Shown: positions 8,556-18,980 of the stretch, piece by piece | Layout of the letters: every line of letters begins with the position of its first letter | Position numbering within the stretch: position 1 is the first letter of the stretch | Assembly (NCBI GenBank): GCA_035460165.1 | Contig: DATHWW010000004.1 | Span: 1 to 50,987 of the forward strand | DNA length: 50,987 nt | Reading direction: 5' to 3' | Source of the DNA: MM2 sp035460165 | GTDB taxonomy: Bacteria; Pseudomonadota; Gammaproteobacteria; Burkholderiales; Methylophilaceae | Position numbers and translations under genes: made by a program | Notes under the pieces: model-generated | What the model saw: the letters and a program-made list of their open reading frames with translations, nothing else | What the model was told of the DNA's origin: nothing | The model's database searches: none

Positions 8556-9479
8556 ATGAAACAGAAGTGGGTTGGAGTGGAAAGACGCAAATCGCTTCGC
8601 GAAGATGCAGAAGCCCTGGTAGCGGATGTCGCTCCGGAAGAGTCAGCCCAGCCAGCCGAACTGCTGATGCATCAGCTCCTGGTGCATAAAGTCGCACTGG
8701 AGCTGCAGGACCAGGAGTTACGGCAGGTCCATGTCGCCCTGGAAGAGGCCAGGGGACGTTACGGGGATCTCTATGATTTTGCTCCGCTCGGTTATATCAC
8801 CGTCAGCCGGGAAGGCATGGTGAGCGAGATGAATACGATGGGTGCCGCCATGTTGGGGATGGATCGCTCCACACTCATCGGTTCCCGTTTTTCCGATTTG
8901 GTGGCAACGCCGGATAGAGATCGCTGGCATCGCCTTTTCATGAGCATGATGGAACATGCCGGGCTGGGGAAGAAAACCTTCGAGCTCGAAATGATACGCG
9001 CCGATGCATCCCTTTTCGATGCCCATCTCGACTGTCTGCGGCTGGAGCCGATGAATGCCCCGCCCGTGCTGTATCTTGCGCTGGCCGATGTCAGCAAACT
9101 CAAGCACGCCGAAGCCGAATTGCGGATTGCCGCCATGGCCTTCGAGTCGACGCAGGGCTTGATGGTCACCGATGCCGAAGGCACTATCCTGCGGGTAAAC
9201 CAGGTGCTCACTACCACTACCGGTTACGCGGTGGAAGAGTTTGTCGGCCAGAATCCACGAATATTGCAATCGGGACAACATGATGCGCGGTTTTTTTCCG
9301 GGATGTGGGCGAGTATCAGCGACATTGGAAGTTGGGAAGGCGAAATCTGGAATAAGCGCAAGAACGGCGAAGTCTATCTGGAGTACCTCACCATCGGGGC
9401 GGTAAAAAACGTGGAAGGCATTGTCACGAATTACGTCGCCAGTTACCTGCCTCCGCTTGAGAAAAACACCCGCGCATAG
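8556..9479 (+). CDS. Tandem PAS-domain protein without output domain
   Basis: This 307-residue protein starts behind GGAG (about eight bases from the ATG). A helical N-terminal segment (about residues 25-70; LLVHKVALELQDQELRQVHV) probably forms a coiled coil. It is followed by PAS-A (about 70-190; YDFAPLGYITVSREGMVSEM) and PAS-B (about 200-300; AFESTQGLMVTDAEGTILRV, then NPRILQSGQHDARFFSGMW). Relatives of this layout usually continue into GGDEF or histidine kinase domains. Here the frame stops just after PAS-B with no such domain in the following 137 bp. It may act as a free sensory partner of the upstream c-di-GMP protein, or be a shortened gene. No conserved heme or flavin ligand is evident. 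Confidence 0.85.
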   Translation: MKQKWVGVERRKSLREDAEALVADVAPEESAQPAELLMHQLLVHKVALELQDQELRQVHVALEEARGRYGDLYDFAPLGYITVSREGMVSEMNTMGAAMLGMDRSTLIGSRFSDLVATPDRDRWHRLFMSMMEHAGLGKKTFELEMIRADASLFDAHLDCLRLEPMNAPPVLYLALADVSKLKHAEAELRIAAMAFESTQGLMVTDAEGTILRVNQVLTTTTGYAVEEFVGQNPRILQSGQHDARFFSGMWASISDIGSWEGEIWNKRKNGEVYLEYLTIGAVKNVEGIVTNYVASYLPPLEKNTRA

Positions 9480-9510
9480 AGTCTCGGTTTGTCCCGTTCT
9501 AATCGATTTA

Positions 9511-9526
9511 CGTGTGTTAACGTACA
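9511..9526 (+). promoter_or_regulatory. Putative operator, motif YGTGYGNTANCGTACA (copy 1)
   Basis: CGTGTGTTAACGTACA lies 90 bp before the start of the second Crp/Fnr-like gene. It shares the palindromic core GTGYGNTANCGTACA with three other sites at 21163, 22878 and 22902. A degenerate half-site, TCTGCGCTATC, follows at 9541-9551. The arrangement suggests autoregulation of the downstream gene; this is inference. Confidence 0.55.
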
Positions 9527-9616
9527 GAAGGAACAACTCTTCTGCGCTATCTTGTTTTCTCACTAGCCTAGCAATACTTCCTTAAAATACCGCAGGAGAG
9601 TGCACATAATACCCAC

Positions 9617-10318
9617 ATGCATTCGGGTCCGGAATCCAATTACCTGTTGGCCTCACTTCCTAACGCAGCGCGCCTGCAATTGCTGGCAAGCTGCGAGTCG
9701 GTAGCGCTCAAGACCGCCGATGTGCTCAGCAATCCCGGTGACCATATCCACTATGTATATTTTCCCATCGCCAGTGTCATTTCCCTGGTGAAGCCTATCA
9801 GCGGCGATGGCGATCTGGAAGTCGGGCTGGTCGGCAACGAAGGCATGCTGGGCGTGACTCTAGTGCTGGGCGTCGATGTCGCGCAATTTCGTGCCCAGGT
9901 TCAGACAGCCGGTCCGGCATTGCGCATGGCGGTGCCATCATTTCTCGGCGAGCTGAAGCAATGCCCTGCGCTGGAACGGGAATTGAAGCGTTATCTCTAT
10001 GTGTCATTCAGCCAACTCGTGCAATCTTCCGCATGCAATCGATTTCATTCGATAGAAGAGCGCCTTGCTCGCTTGCTTCTGATGTTGCGGGATCGGGAGC
10101 ACTCGGATTGTTTTCATGTCACCCACGAGCAGCTTGGAAAAATGCTGGGCGTGCGGCGTGTTGGCGTCACCAAGGCGGCAGGATCCTTGCACAAGAAACA
10201 GTTGATCAGCTACAACCGGGGGGATATCAGGATAGAAGACTTCCGGGGGCTGGAGGCGGCATCCTGCCCATGCTACCGCGCCGACAAGGAAACCTACGAC
10301 CGCATCCTGCAAGGGTAG
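9617..10318 (+). CDS. Crp/Fnr-family transcriptional regulator (paralogue 2)
   Basis: A 233-residue regulator related to the one at 5493. The effector barrel occupies about residues 5-120 (NPGDHIHYVYFPIASVISL; EVGLVGNEGMLGVTLVLGVD) and the winged helix-turn-helix about 145-215 (VTHEQLGKMLGVRRVGVTKA). As in its paralogue, neither cAMP-contacting residues nor iron-sulfur cysteines are present, so the inducing signal is unknown. A copy of the recurrent palindrome lies 90 bp upstream, and the same motif precedes stress-type genes at 21-23 kb. This regulator, or its paralogue, is therefore the best candidate to bind the motif. The gene converges on ndvB, with only four bases between stop codons and no visible terminator. 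Confidence 0.9.
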   Translation: MHSGPESNYLLASLPNAARLQLLASCESVALKTADVLSNPGDHIHYVYFPIASVISLVKPISGDGDLEVGLVGNEGMLGVTLVLGVDVAQFRAQVQTAGPALRMAVPSFLGELKQCPALERELKRYLYVSFSQLVQSSACNRFHSIEERLARLLLMLRDREHSDCFHVTHEQLGKMLGVRRVGVTKAAGSLHKKQLISYNRGDIRIEDFRGLEAASCPCYRADKETYDRILQG

Positions 10319-10322
10319 CGCT

Positions 10323-13300
10323 TTATTCCTGGCCGATATCAATCTCGACGCGATGTTCCCTACGATCGTCTACCAGCGGGATCGTTGCATGCGGCCGCCC
10401 CGCGTCGTTTGTGCCGCCTCCCTCGATCACGACACCGTCCACCGTTACGCGGAGGGTGTCCTTAGGCTGATTGCTGTTGTGCTTTACGGTGATGCGATAC
10501 AGGGTTTCGCGATAGCGGTATTGTATTTTGTAGGATGACCAATCGGCCGGTATGCAGGGTGCAATACGCAGGCGATCCACTTCCAGATTGAGTCCCAGCA
10601 GGGTTTCCACGGTCAGCCGGTACATCCAGCCCGAAGCGCCGGTGTACCAGGTCCAGCCGCCGCGGCCGGTATGCGGCGGTGCGCCGTAAATATCGGCGCA
10701 CATGACGTAGGGCTCGACCTTGTAACGTGCGATCTGATCCGGCTGGCTGCCATGATTGACGGGGTTGAGCATGGCGAACAACTCCCACGCGCGTTCCTTG
10801 TCGCCCATTGTGGCAAACGCCATCGTCGCCCAGATGGCGGCGTGGGTGTATTGCCCGCCGTTTTCGCGCACGCCAGGCACGTAGCCCTTGATATAACCCG
10901 GTTCAAGCTCCGACTTGTCGAAAGGTGGATCCAGCAACTGGATCAACTGCGTATCCCGGCGTACCAAGCGCCGATCTACTGCCTCCATCGCCTGGCTGGC
11001 TCGCAAGTGATCGCCGCCGCCGGAAAGGACGGCCCAGCTCTGGCTGATCGAATCGATCTGGCATTCGTCGTTGCCGGATGAGCCCAGCGGCGTGCCATCA
11101 TCGAAGTAAGCGCGCCGGTACCATTCGCCGTCCCAGGCATTCATTTCAATGTTATGGCGTAGCTGTGTCGCCTGTGCGTTGCAAAGCTCGGCAAAGTGAA
11201 GGTCCTCCTTGTTGCGCGCCAGCGTCGCAAACTGCTGAAGGTTGTCGTACAGGAACCAAGCCAGCCATACACTCTCGCCGCGCCCCTCGCGACCGACCAG
11301 GTTCATGCCGTCGTTCCAGTCGCCGCAGCCGATCAACGGCAGATGATGTACGCCGAAGCGTAGACCGTGTTTGATGGCACGTACGCAGTGTTCATAGAGG
11401 CTGGCCGTTTCAGCCGAACGTTGCGGCTGGTCGTAGTAAGCCTCTTCTTCCGGATTCAACTCGCGGCCTTCCAGGAAGTGGACCGACTCGTCGAGGACTC
11501 CGGTATCGCCGGTCGCCAGCACATAGCGGCAGGCGGCATACGGCAACCACAGGTAGTCATCCGAGAAATGGGTGCGCACGCCTTGCCCGTTGGGCGGATG
11601 CCACCAGTGCTGCACATCGCCGTGGGGGAACTGGCGTTCCGCGCAACGGAGCAATTGCTCGCGAGCAAGCCACGGCGCCGCATGGATCAGCGCCATCGTG
11701 TCCTGCAACTGATCGCGGAACCCGTAAGCGCCGCCGGACTGGTAATAGCCGCTGCGGCCCCACAGCCTGCAGGAGAGCGTTTGATAGAGCAGCCAGCCGT
11801 TGGCCAGCACGTCCAGTGCCGGATCCGGCGTTTCAACGTACACCATGCCCAAGGTGCGGTTCCAGTGATCCCATGCCGCTTCCAAGGCTTGGCGTGCGCC
11901 TGCCGGCCCGCTGAAGCGCTGGATGAAGTGCTGCGCTTCTTCGACGTTGCGGGCTGCGCCGAAGATGAACACGATTTCGCGCTCTTGGCCCTCGACCAGT
12001 TCGATCCGGGTCTGGAGTGCCGCGCACGGGTCGAGGCCCGCGCCCGTCTTGCCCGATAGGCGTTTGCGGTGCATCGCCGCCGGGCTGGCCAGCGAGCCGT
12101 TGCGGCCGATGAATTCGGTGCGGTTGCCGCTAACCGTGCGCTGCAGTTCGCTGACTTGCGCGAAGACGATACGATTAGCGCATTCGCGGCCAAAAGCGTT
12201 GCGGGCGAACAGTGCGCCGCTGCGGGTATCCGTTTCGGTGACGATGTGCATCATATTGGCGTGCCGCCACTCGCCGAGTACCAGTTCCCAGTAGCCGGTC
12301 AGCGACAGCCGGCGCGGACGCCGCGAGTTGTTGCGCAGCTTGATCACCACGAACTTCACCGGCGCATCCATGGCGACGTAAGTGTAGAGCTCCGAGGCGA
12401 TTCCGGCTTCGGCATGCTCGAACACGCTGTAGCCGAACCCGTGCCGGCATACATAGCCTGACCGGCCGCGGGCGGGCAACGGCGTCGGCGACCAGAACTG
12501 GCCGGTATCCTCGTCGCGGATATACTGCGCCTCGCCGCTGCTGTCGCTGAGCGGGTCGTTGTGCCATGGCGTCAGCCGGAATTCGTGCGCGTTTTCCACC
12601 CAGGTATAGGCGCCGCCGCTTTCGCTGACGACGGTGCCGATATGCGGGCTGGCGATAACGTTGACCCACGGGGCCGGCGTGTTTTCACCGGGCTCGAGCG
12701 TGATGATGTATTCACGCCCGTCGGGGGTAAAGCCGCCCAAGCCGTTGGAAAAGATGCGTTCGCGTTCCGCAAGCGGAAGAACCGGATCGGTAAAGGGTTG
12801 CAGCATAGGCTCGAAGCGATCCGATACGCGCTCCGCCGATATCCGTCGCTCCACCTGCTCGATCAGGGTTTCGGCGGTGTCGGTGAACACGACGCGGGCG
12901 ACCGTCTGGAACAGCACGCGCTCGTCTTCCGTCAAGTCTTCGGCACGCCGCACGAAAACCCCGCCGGGTTTGTCGAGGCTATGCGCGTCCGGGCTTGTAT
13001 TGATCAGCCCGATGATCTGGTCTTGCAGCTCTGCCCGATAGCCTGAAAAATCCTCGTTCAGGATGACCAGGTCGGAAGTCAGGCCCTTCATCCGCCAATA
13101 GCCGTGGGCTTGCAGCACCTGTTTCACCAGGTCGATGCGGTTACGGTCGCCGATGCGCAGCAGGATGATAGGCAGGTCGCCCGAGACGGCAAATCGCCAC
13201 AAGCCAGACTGGCCGAGCTGGTTGCGGGCAATGACGCTGGGCGCGGCGCGGCGCAAGCTATTGCCATAGATGACCGAGGTTGCCAGGCGGCCGAAGCGCT

Positions 13301-16300
13301 GGGCATCCGCCTCGGTACTGCCGATATGGCGCAACACTTCCTGACTCTGGAACCAGGCCATTTCAAAGGCACGATCGACGAAGTGCCGATCGCAATATTT
13401 CTCCAGCAGGGTCAGGGCGGCCTCGCGCGTATCCGCGACGCCGGAAATGATCTGCACCGTGGCCGACTCGTCGGGCGACAGGCTGATGGTGCGTCGGATC
13501 GCCACGATGGGATCGAGCACAGAGCCTTCGGTGTTCGACAGTGTGGAGGGGCTGTCGCTGTCATCCAGCACCACCGGGTTGGCTGCGGTTCGGCCGCGCC
13601 CGATGAATCTGGCGCGATCGGTCTCGTAAGAAGGATCACTGGCAGCGGCCCCAGGTGCCGCCAGCAGATGGAACATCCACGGCACGTATTCGCCCGGCGT
13701 GCGTCTCCGCCGCGTGCAGAGGATGGCCTGCAGACCGGGCAGGATTTCGGTCTGCACGAATAGATTACTGAAGGCGCGATGCGCCAGGTCGGCGTTCAAT
13801 GGCGCCAGCACGACCTCGGCATAACTCGTCACCTCGATACGCCGCGTGCGCGAAGAGTGGTTGGCGAGCGTGACGCGGCGGATCTCGACATCATCTTCCG
13901 GGGAAACGCTAACCTCGGTATGCGCCTCGATGCCCTGATCGCGCCGCCGGTATTCGGCACGCCCTTGTACGAAGATCGCTTCGTAGTGATCGGCGCTGTG
14001 TCGCGTCGGATGATACGCGGCAGACCAGTAACGCCCGCTGTCGTGGTCGCGCAGGTAAATGAAGGTGCCCCAGTTGTCGGCAGTGGCATCCTCGCGCCAG
14101 CGAGTCACGGCGAGGTCGCGCCAGCGGCTGTATCCGCCACCGGCGTTGGTGGCCATGACGTGGTAGCGGCCGTTGGACAGCAGGTGAACTTCGGGGATCG
14201 GCGTGTTCGGGTTGGTAAACACGCGCATGATCGTGCCTTCTTCCGCCGCCGGAGGCCGCGCGGCGGCACTCACTTCAGCCGCATGCGGATGCAGGGTGGC
14301 GCCTTTTCTTGGCACGCGCTCCTGCAGCAGCAGTTCGGTTGCCTTGACCAGCGGGGCGGACATGAAGCGGTGCTGCATTGGCTGGTTATGCAGCACATGC
14401 CCGAAAGACAGCAGGCTCATGCCTTGATGGTGTGCCATGAATGTGCGCACGATGGCGTGGTTCTTGCCGCGCGGCACCCGCGTGGGCGTGTAGTCGATGG
14501 CTTCGTAAAAGCCGTAGGCGCCGAGAAACCCGCTATCCGCCAGCGTCTGCAAATTGCGGCAGGCGACGCTGGGTACGACCGTCAGGGCTAGCGCGGTGGC
14601 ATACGGGGCGATGACCAAGTCATCGCCCAGCCCGCGCTTGAACCCCAGCCCGGGCACGCCGAAAGCGCGGTATTGGTAAATCTTGCCGGCATCGGTGGTG
14701 TTGTAGCAGGACTCGGAAATGCCCCAGGGCACGCCACGCTGCCGGCCGTATTCAATCTGGCGCGACACCACGGCCTTGCAGGTCTGGTCGAGCAGGGTGT
14801 TCTCATAACTCGGCATCAGCAGCCGCGGCATGAGGTATTCAAACATCGAGCCGCTCCACGAAATCAGGCTGATGTCGCCGGCATGACTGGTCAGCAGGCG
14901 GCCGAGCGAAAACCAATGCTTCTGCGGCAACTTGCCCTGCGCGATGAGCAGAAAGCTGGCTAGGCGCGCCTCCGAGGCCAGCAGGTCGTAACAGGAAATA
15001 TCGCGACGGCGTTCGCTCACGTCGTAACCGATGGCCAGCAGGTCGCACGAGGTATCGTAGAGAAATTCGAAATCCATCGTCGCCAGCGCGTGGCTGCGTT
15101 CTATCAGGTCGTCGATGACGCTGATCCGGTCCTGCGCGCTTGCATTGCCCGGCGTGGCCGATGTGGCCAGCTCCGCCAGCGTCGGGATGAGCATGAAGCG
15201 GGCGGGGTCCGGTATCAGGAAGGCCAGTTCATCGCGGAAAGCGCGGTATTGCCGTTCGAAGGCATGTATCCAATAGGAAAGCTCGCTATCGGTATCCAGC
15301 GGCAGCCATGCGGGCAGTTCCTCGCCGGCACGCCGAATCTCGTCCAGCAAGCCATCGGCGTCGGCCAGTGTCCGGCCGTCGAGCGTGAGATTGGCCAATT
15401 TGTGGTGAAGCAGCTCGACCTTTTTCGCCAGTTCCGACGGCGGTGAGGAGTCGACACGCTCGGCAAGCACGTGCAAGGTATCCTGCAATCCCTGAAACAC
15501 ATTCGGCGACAGCACCGGCCTGTCCTTGAGTTCGGCCAGCCCCGCCTGCAGGGCGAGCAGGCTGCCGGCGAGATTGCCGCTGTCTACCGATGAGACGTAT
15601 TGCGGATGAAGCGGCTGCAGCGTGCGCGTGTCGTACCAATTGTATAAATGGCCGTGGTAGCGCTCCAGCTTTTCCATTGTCGTCAACGTGTTGGCGGTCA
15701 GGTGCAGCAGCTCGCCGGCGGTGATGTAACCGAAGTCATAGGCCGCCAGGTTAGCCAGCAGCGCCATGCCGATGTTGGTGGGCGAGGTGCGCGAGGCGAT
15801 GACCGGATCCGGATATTCCTGAAAATTGTCGGGCGGCAGCCAGTTGTCCTTGTGGCTGACGAATTCAGCGAAGTAGCGCCAGGTTCGCCGGGCAGACGCG
15901 CGCAGGAAGGTCTTTTGATCGCCGGTCAGCACCGGTTCCCTGGAGACGAGCGGCTTGCTTATCCACCAGCCGATGGCCGGCGAGAACAGCCAGAGCGCCA
16001 GCACCGGCGCGGAGAACATCAGCGCATCCGGTCTGATGAGCCACACCGCGACACCCAGAAAAACGGCCAGCAGGGGCGCGAGCCACATCTCCACGAAAAA
16101 TTCGGCCAGCGTCCTGCGCGCATTGCGTATGGCATAGGACGGCAGTTGCCACAGCAATAATCCGCGCCGCGTAAACAGCATCCTCATGCCCGAGCGCAGA
16201 ATTGCACCCAGACAAATCAGTGCGTCATAGGGCAAGAAGACGAGGCTCAGGAAAGCGAGCACGATCTGTCGGCTGGCGGTGTTGCCGGTCATGATCAGGT

Positions 16301-18980
16301 GCGCCATCCAATCCCGTTGTTGGGGTTTGCGGATGAAGTCGATCAGGGCGCTCAGCAATACCGGCAAAAATATTATGCCGACGACCAGCAAGGTCCATAT
16401 CCACGCCGGCTTCGGACCGAACAGCCAGCCGCCTGCCAACAAGGCGAGCAGCGACGGTGGAACGAGGCTGCGCCGGAGGTTATCGAAGATTTTCCATACC
16501 GTCAGCGCACTGAGCGGGTTAGGTTGCCGCGTCGCCTTGGGCTTGCCGGTAGCGGACGTTGCGCCTGGTTTCAGGCCCAGTCTCGGACCAGGCACGCGCG
16601 ATAGCAGCCATCCGGCAATCTGCCAGTCGCCGCGTATCCAGCGATGGCGACGGCTGGCTTCGATGGCGATGGTGGCCGGGTAGTCTTCAATCAGGTCGAC
16701 ATCGGTCACCAGTGCTGAGCGCGCATACCCGCTTTCCAGCAAGTCATGGCTGAGGATGAGGTTTTCCGGAAATCGCCCATCGACGGCCTGGCGGAAGGCG
16801 TCCACATCGTAGATGCCTTTGCCGATGAAGGAGCCTTCCCCGAAGATATCCTGATAGACATCCGAAATTTCGCGCGTGTAAGGGTCGATGCCGGGCTCGC
16901 CCGCGAATAGCTTGGTAAAGCGGGATTGGCCAGCACTGCGCAGGCTGATCGAAGCGCGCGGTTGCAGGATCGCGTAGCCCTCGATGATGCGTCTCCGGTC
17001 GGGGTCGTAGCGCGGCCGATTGAGAGGATGGGCGAGGTTGCCTATCAGTTCTTGGGCCGAGTCGCGGGGCAGTTGTGTGTCGGTATCCAGCGTAATGACA
17101 TATTTGATCGTCCCAAGGAGAGACGTATCGCCGACGATGTCGGTAAACGCGGTTTGCGCGCCGCCTCGCAGCAACGCATTGAATTGCTCCAGCTTGCCGC
17201 GCTTGCGCTCGTATCCCATCCATAGCCGGTCGACCGCATTCCACATGCGCGGGCGATGAAACAGATAGAAAACGCTCGGGCGGTCGTCGCTGTAGGTCGC
17301 GTTGAGCGTCTGCACGGCCATACGCGCCTGATCCAGCAGGGCGTCGTCGCCCGGCAGCGTTTTTTCCTGCGCATCGGGAAAATCCGTCAACAAGGCAAAG
17401 AACAGATTGGGATCGCGATTCCCGAGATAACGGATTTCCAGGGCTTCGAGCAGGTCGTCGATGTCTTGCGGCTTGCCCAGCAAGGTGGGGACCACCACCA
17501 TCGTGCGGTGCGCCTCCGGAATTCCGCTCGAAAAATCCAGCCGGGGCAGGGCGCGCGGCGGCAAGGCGATGGTGACCGCCAGATTGACGAGTGCGATGGC
17601 CAGCGCCGAGGTGCCGATGAGCAAGGGCGGCAGAAGCAGCCAGTAGCGCCAGTCGTGAGGATGGAACCCCGCAGACAAGGAAAGCACGAGCCAGGTCGAG
17701 AGCAGCGTAAGCAGCAGGATGGGCCCGAGGTACAGCGGTAGGCGAAAAGCCTGGCACGCACGGTTGACGCGTAATTTCCACGACAAATGGCAGCCTATCG
17801 TTTGCTCCAGGTGCAGCCGTCCGCGATCCACCAGGTAATAGCCGACATGCGCGGTGCGGTCGTCCCTGCCAAGTTGTTTTTCGGCGCTCACGGCGAGATT
17901 GATGGCATGGCGTGCCACCTCCGCCTCGCTACATACGCCGTCTCGCGCAACATCCTCAATCGCATGCCGGTAGCGGTCGCGGGTCTCGAAATCCTGGCGG
18001 GCATAGATGTCGACCGGGTCTTTGCGCAAGACCTGCTCGACGGCGCTGAGCGATTCGACGTAATTGCGCCAGTCCATCGTGCCAATGAAGCGCAGGCTGC
18101 CGATGCTGTTGGCGATGGATATCTGGTCGGCGGCGGCCGTGCGGCCGGCCGCTTCGGACAGCTGCGTCGCCGTCACGCCTTGTTCCAGCAGTTTGTGCTC
18201 AACCCAGGCCTGGACGAACGCCATAGGCGGCCCCTGCGCCTGCAGCCTTTCGTAGAACTCATCCACAAACGGTGCGGTGAGCGGCACGTCGGCGTTGGCA
18301 AATTCGGCCAGCAACTGGATCAGCTGCTTCGGCTCCTTTTCGGCCGCCGCCAGCATGCGATCCGCCCAGGTGATGGCGGCATCGAGCTCTGCACGCCGAC
18401 GGGCAATACGCACCCCGACACGGCGGAGATTTTCCAACAGCGCCAATTGCAGCATGATGGGGAATGCCCACAGCTCCCCCAGTTTGAGCGGCTCGACGGT
18501 CTGGTAGGCGGCGATGAATTGTGTGGTGTTGTCTCTATCGATACGCCCGTCCATGTGCGAGATCAACTCCAGCGCCAGGTCGTAAATGCGCGGGAAACCG
18601 ACGCAGTGTCCTTCCGCCAGCCGTGGCAATTGCCGGCTGTAGCCGCGCGGGAGATGGCGGCGCGCCAGGACGATTTGTTGTTCGATGAGATAGAAGTTGT
18701 CGAGTAGCCAGGATTCCGCCGGAACGATGCGTTGCCCCGGGGCGGCTGCGGTTGTAACGACGTCGTAAGTCGTCAGCAGGACGCGGGCATTGTCTGCCAG
18801 TCGCGGCAACAATCGGTCCGGTCCTGGCCGTGGGTCGATTTTATGCTGACCGGCCAGTGTTACCGCGTGACGTTTCAGTTGTTCAATACTGAACAGTTCC
18901 GAGCGCAGAAGCTCGGTATCCCGATGGATCTGTGCTGCATCTCTTGCAAACGTCGGAAACCGGATCTCCTTGATGACGAT
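10323..18980 (-). CDS. ndvB: Cyclic beta-1,2-glucan synthase (NdvB/Cgs type)
   Basis: A giant inner-membrane enzyme of about 2885 residues that makes periplasmic cyclic beta-1,2-glucans from UDP-glucose; rhizobial NdvB and Brucella Cgs are about 2830-2870 residues. Positions below are from the TTG at 18812. Two to three membrane helices lie near 355-425. The GT84 glycosyltransferase follows with LDTDTQLPRDS (~577), GEGSFIGKGIYD and HRWIRGDWQ. A second helix cluster spans ~780-950. The central glycoamylase-like domain (~1000-1480; PWGISESCYNTTDAG, FMAHHQGMS) is the region credited with cyclisation. Two GH94-type carbohydrate-binding segments precede the C-terminal GH94 phosphorylase domain (~2350-2760; FRDQLQDTMA, GCGDWNDGMN, RENGGQYTHAA, GGWTWYTGASGW), which sets chain length. 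The frame is intact. No ABC exporter (NdvA) is in the window. The start is discussed separately. Confidence 0.95.
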   Translation of the reverse strand: MVIKEIRFPTFARDAAQIHRDTELLRSELFSIEQLKRHAVTLAGQHKIDPRPGPDRLLPRLADNARVLLTTYDVVTTAAAPGQRIVPAESWLLDNFYLIEQQIVLARRHLPRGYSRQLPRLAEGHCVGFPRIYDLALELISHMDGRIDRDNTTQFIAAYQTVEPLKLGELWAFPIMLQLALLENLRRVGVRIARRRAELDAAITWADRMLAAAEKEPKQLIQLLAEFANADVPLTAPFVDEFYERLQAQGPPMAFVQAWVEHKLLEQGVTATQLSEAAGRTAAADQISIANSIGSLRFIGTMDWRNYVESLSAVEQVLRKDPVDIYARQDFETRDRYRHAIEDVARDGVCSEAEVARHAINLAVSAEKQLGRDDRTAHVGYYLVDRGRLHLEQTIGCHLSWKLRVNRACQAFRLPLYLGPILLLTLLSTWLVLSLSAGFHPHDWRYWLLLPPLLIGTSALAIALVNLAVTIALPPRALPRLDFSSGIPEAHRTMVVVPTLLGKPQDIDDLLEALEIRYLGNRDPNLFFALLTDFPDAQEKTLPGDDALLDQARMAVQTLNATYSDDRPSVFYLFHRPRMWNAVDRLWMGYERKRGKLEQFNALLRGGAQTAFTDIVGDTSLLGTIKYVITLDTDTQLPRDSAQELIGNLAHPLNRPRYDPDRRRIIEGYAILQPRASISLRSAGQSRFTKLFAGEPGIDPYTREISDVYQDIFGEGSFIGKGIYDVDAFRQAVDGRFPENLILSHDLLESGYARSALVTDVDLIEDYPATIAIEASRRHRWIRGDWQIAGWLLSRVPGPRLGLKPGATSATGKPKATRQPNPLSALTVWKIFDNLRRSLVPPSLLALLAGGWLFGPKPAWIWTLLVVGIIFLPVLLSALIDFIRKPQQRDWMAHLIMTGNTASRQIVLAFLSLVFLPYDALICLGAILRSGMRMLFTRRGLLLWQLPSYAIRNARRTLAEFFVEMWLAPLLAVFLGVAVWLIRPDALMFSAPVLALWLFSPAIGWWISKPLVSREPVLTGDQKTFLRASARRTWRYFAEFVSHKDNWLPPDNFQEYPDPVIASRTSPTNIGMALLANLAAYDFGYITAGELLHLTANTLTTMEKLERYHGHLYNWYDTRTLQPLHPQYVSSVDSGNLAGSLLALQAGLAELKDRPVLSPNVFQGLQDTLHVLAERVDSSPPSELAKKVELLHHKLANLTLDGRTLADADGLLDEIRRAGEELPAWLPLDTDSELSYWIHAFERQYRAFRDELAFLIPDPARFMLIPTLAELATSATPGNASAQDRISVIDDLIERSHALATMDFEFLYDTSCDLLAIGYDVSERRRDISCYDLLASEARLASFLLIAQGKLPQKHWFSLGRLLTSHAGDISLISWSGSMFEYLMPRLLMPSYENTLLDQTCKAVVSRQIEYGRQRGVPWGISESCYNTTDAGKIYQYRAFGVPGLGFKRGLGDDLVIAPYATALALTVVPSVACRNLQTLADSGFLGAYGFYEAIDYTPTRVPRGKNHAIVRTFMAHHQGMSLLSFGHVLHNQPMQHRFMSAPLVKATELLLQERVPRKGATLHPHAAEVSAAARPPAAEEGTIMRVFTNPNTPIPEVHLLSNGRYHVMATNAGGGYSRWRDLAVTRWREDATADNWGTFIYLRDHDSGRYWSAAYHPTRHSADHYEAIFVQGRAEYRRRDQGIEAHTEVSVSPEDDVEIRRVTLANHSSRTRRIEVTSYAEVVLAPLNADLAHRAFSNLFVQTEILPGLQAILCTRRRRTPGEYVPWMFHLLAAPGAAASDPSYETDRARFIGRGRTAANPVVLDDSDSPSTLSNTEGSVLDPIVAIRRTISLSPDESATVQIISGVADTREAALTLLEKYCDRHFVDRAFEMAWFQSQEVLRHIGSTEADAQRFGRLATSVIYGNSLRRAAPSVIARNQLGQSGLWRFAVSGDLPIILLRIGDRNRIDLVKQVLQAHGYWRMKGLTSDLVILNEDFSGYRAELQDQIIGLINTSPDAHSLDKPGGVFVRRAEDLTEDERVLFQTVARVVFTDTAETLIEQVERRISAERVSDRFEPMLQPFTDPVLPLAERERIFSNGLGGFTPDGREYIITLEPGENTPAPWVNVIASPHIGTVVSESGGAYTWVENAHEFRLTPWHNDPLSDSSGEAQYIRDEDTGQFWSPTPLPARGRSGYVCRHGFGYSVFEHAEAGIASELYTYVAMDAPVKFVVIKLRNNSRRPRRLSLTGYWELVLGEWRHANMMHIVTETDTRSGALFARNAFGRECANRIVFAQVSELQRTVSGNRTEFIGRNGSLASPAAMHRKRLSGKTGAGLDPCAALQTRIELVEGQEREIVFIFGAARNVEEAQHFIQRFSGPAGARQALEAAWDHWNRTLGMVYVETPDPALDVLANGWLLYQTLSCRLWGRSGYYQSGGAYGFRDQLQDTMALIHAAPWLAREQLLRCAERQFPHGDVQHWWHPPNGQGVRTHFSDDYLWLPYAACRYVLATGDTGVLDESVHFLEGRELNPEEEAYYDQPQRSAETASLYEHCVRAIKHGLRFGVHHLPLIGCGDWNDGMNLVGREGRGESVWLAWFLYDNLQQFATLARNKEDLHFAELCNAQATQLRHNIEMNAWDGEWYRRAYFDDGTPLGSSGNDECQIDSISQSWAVLSGGGDHLRASQAMEAVDRRLVRRDTQLIQLLDPPFDKSELEPGYIKGYVPGVRENGGQYTHAAIWATMAFATMGDKERAWELFAMLNPVNHGSQPDQIARYKVEPYVMCADIYGAPPHTGRGGWTWYTGASGWMYRLTVETLLGLNLEVDRLRIAPCIPADWSSYKIQYRYRETLYRITVKHNSNQPKDTLRVTVDGVVIEGGGTNDAGRPHATIPLVDDRREHRVEIDIGQE

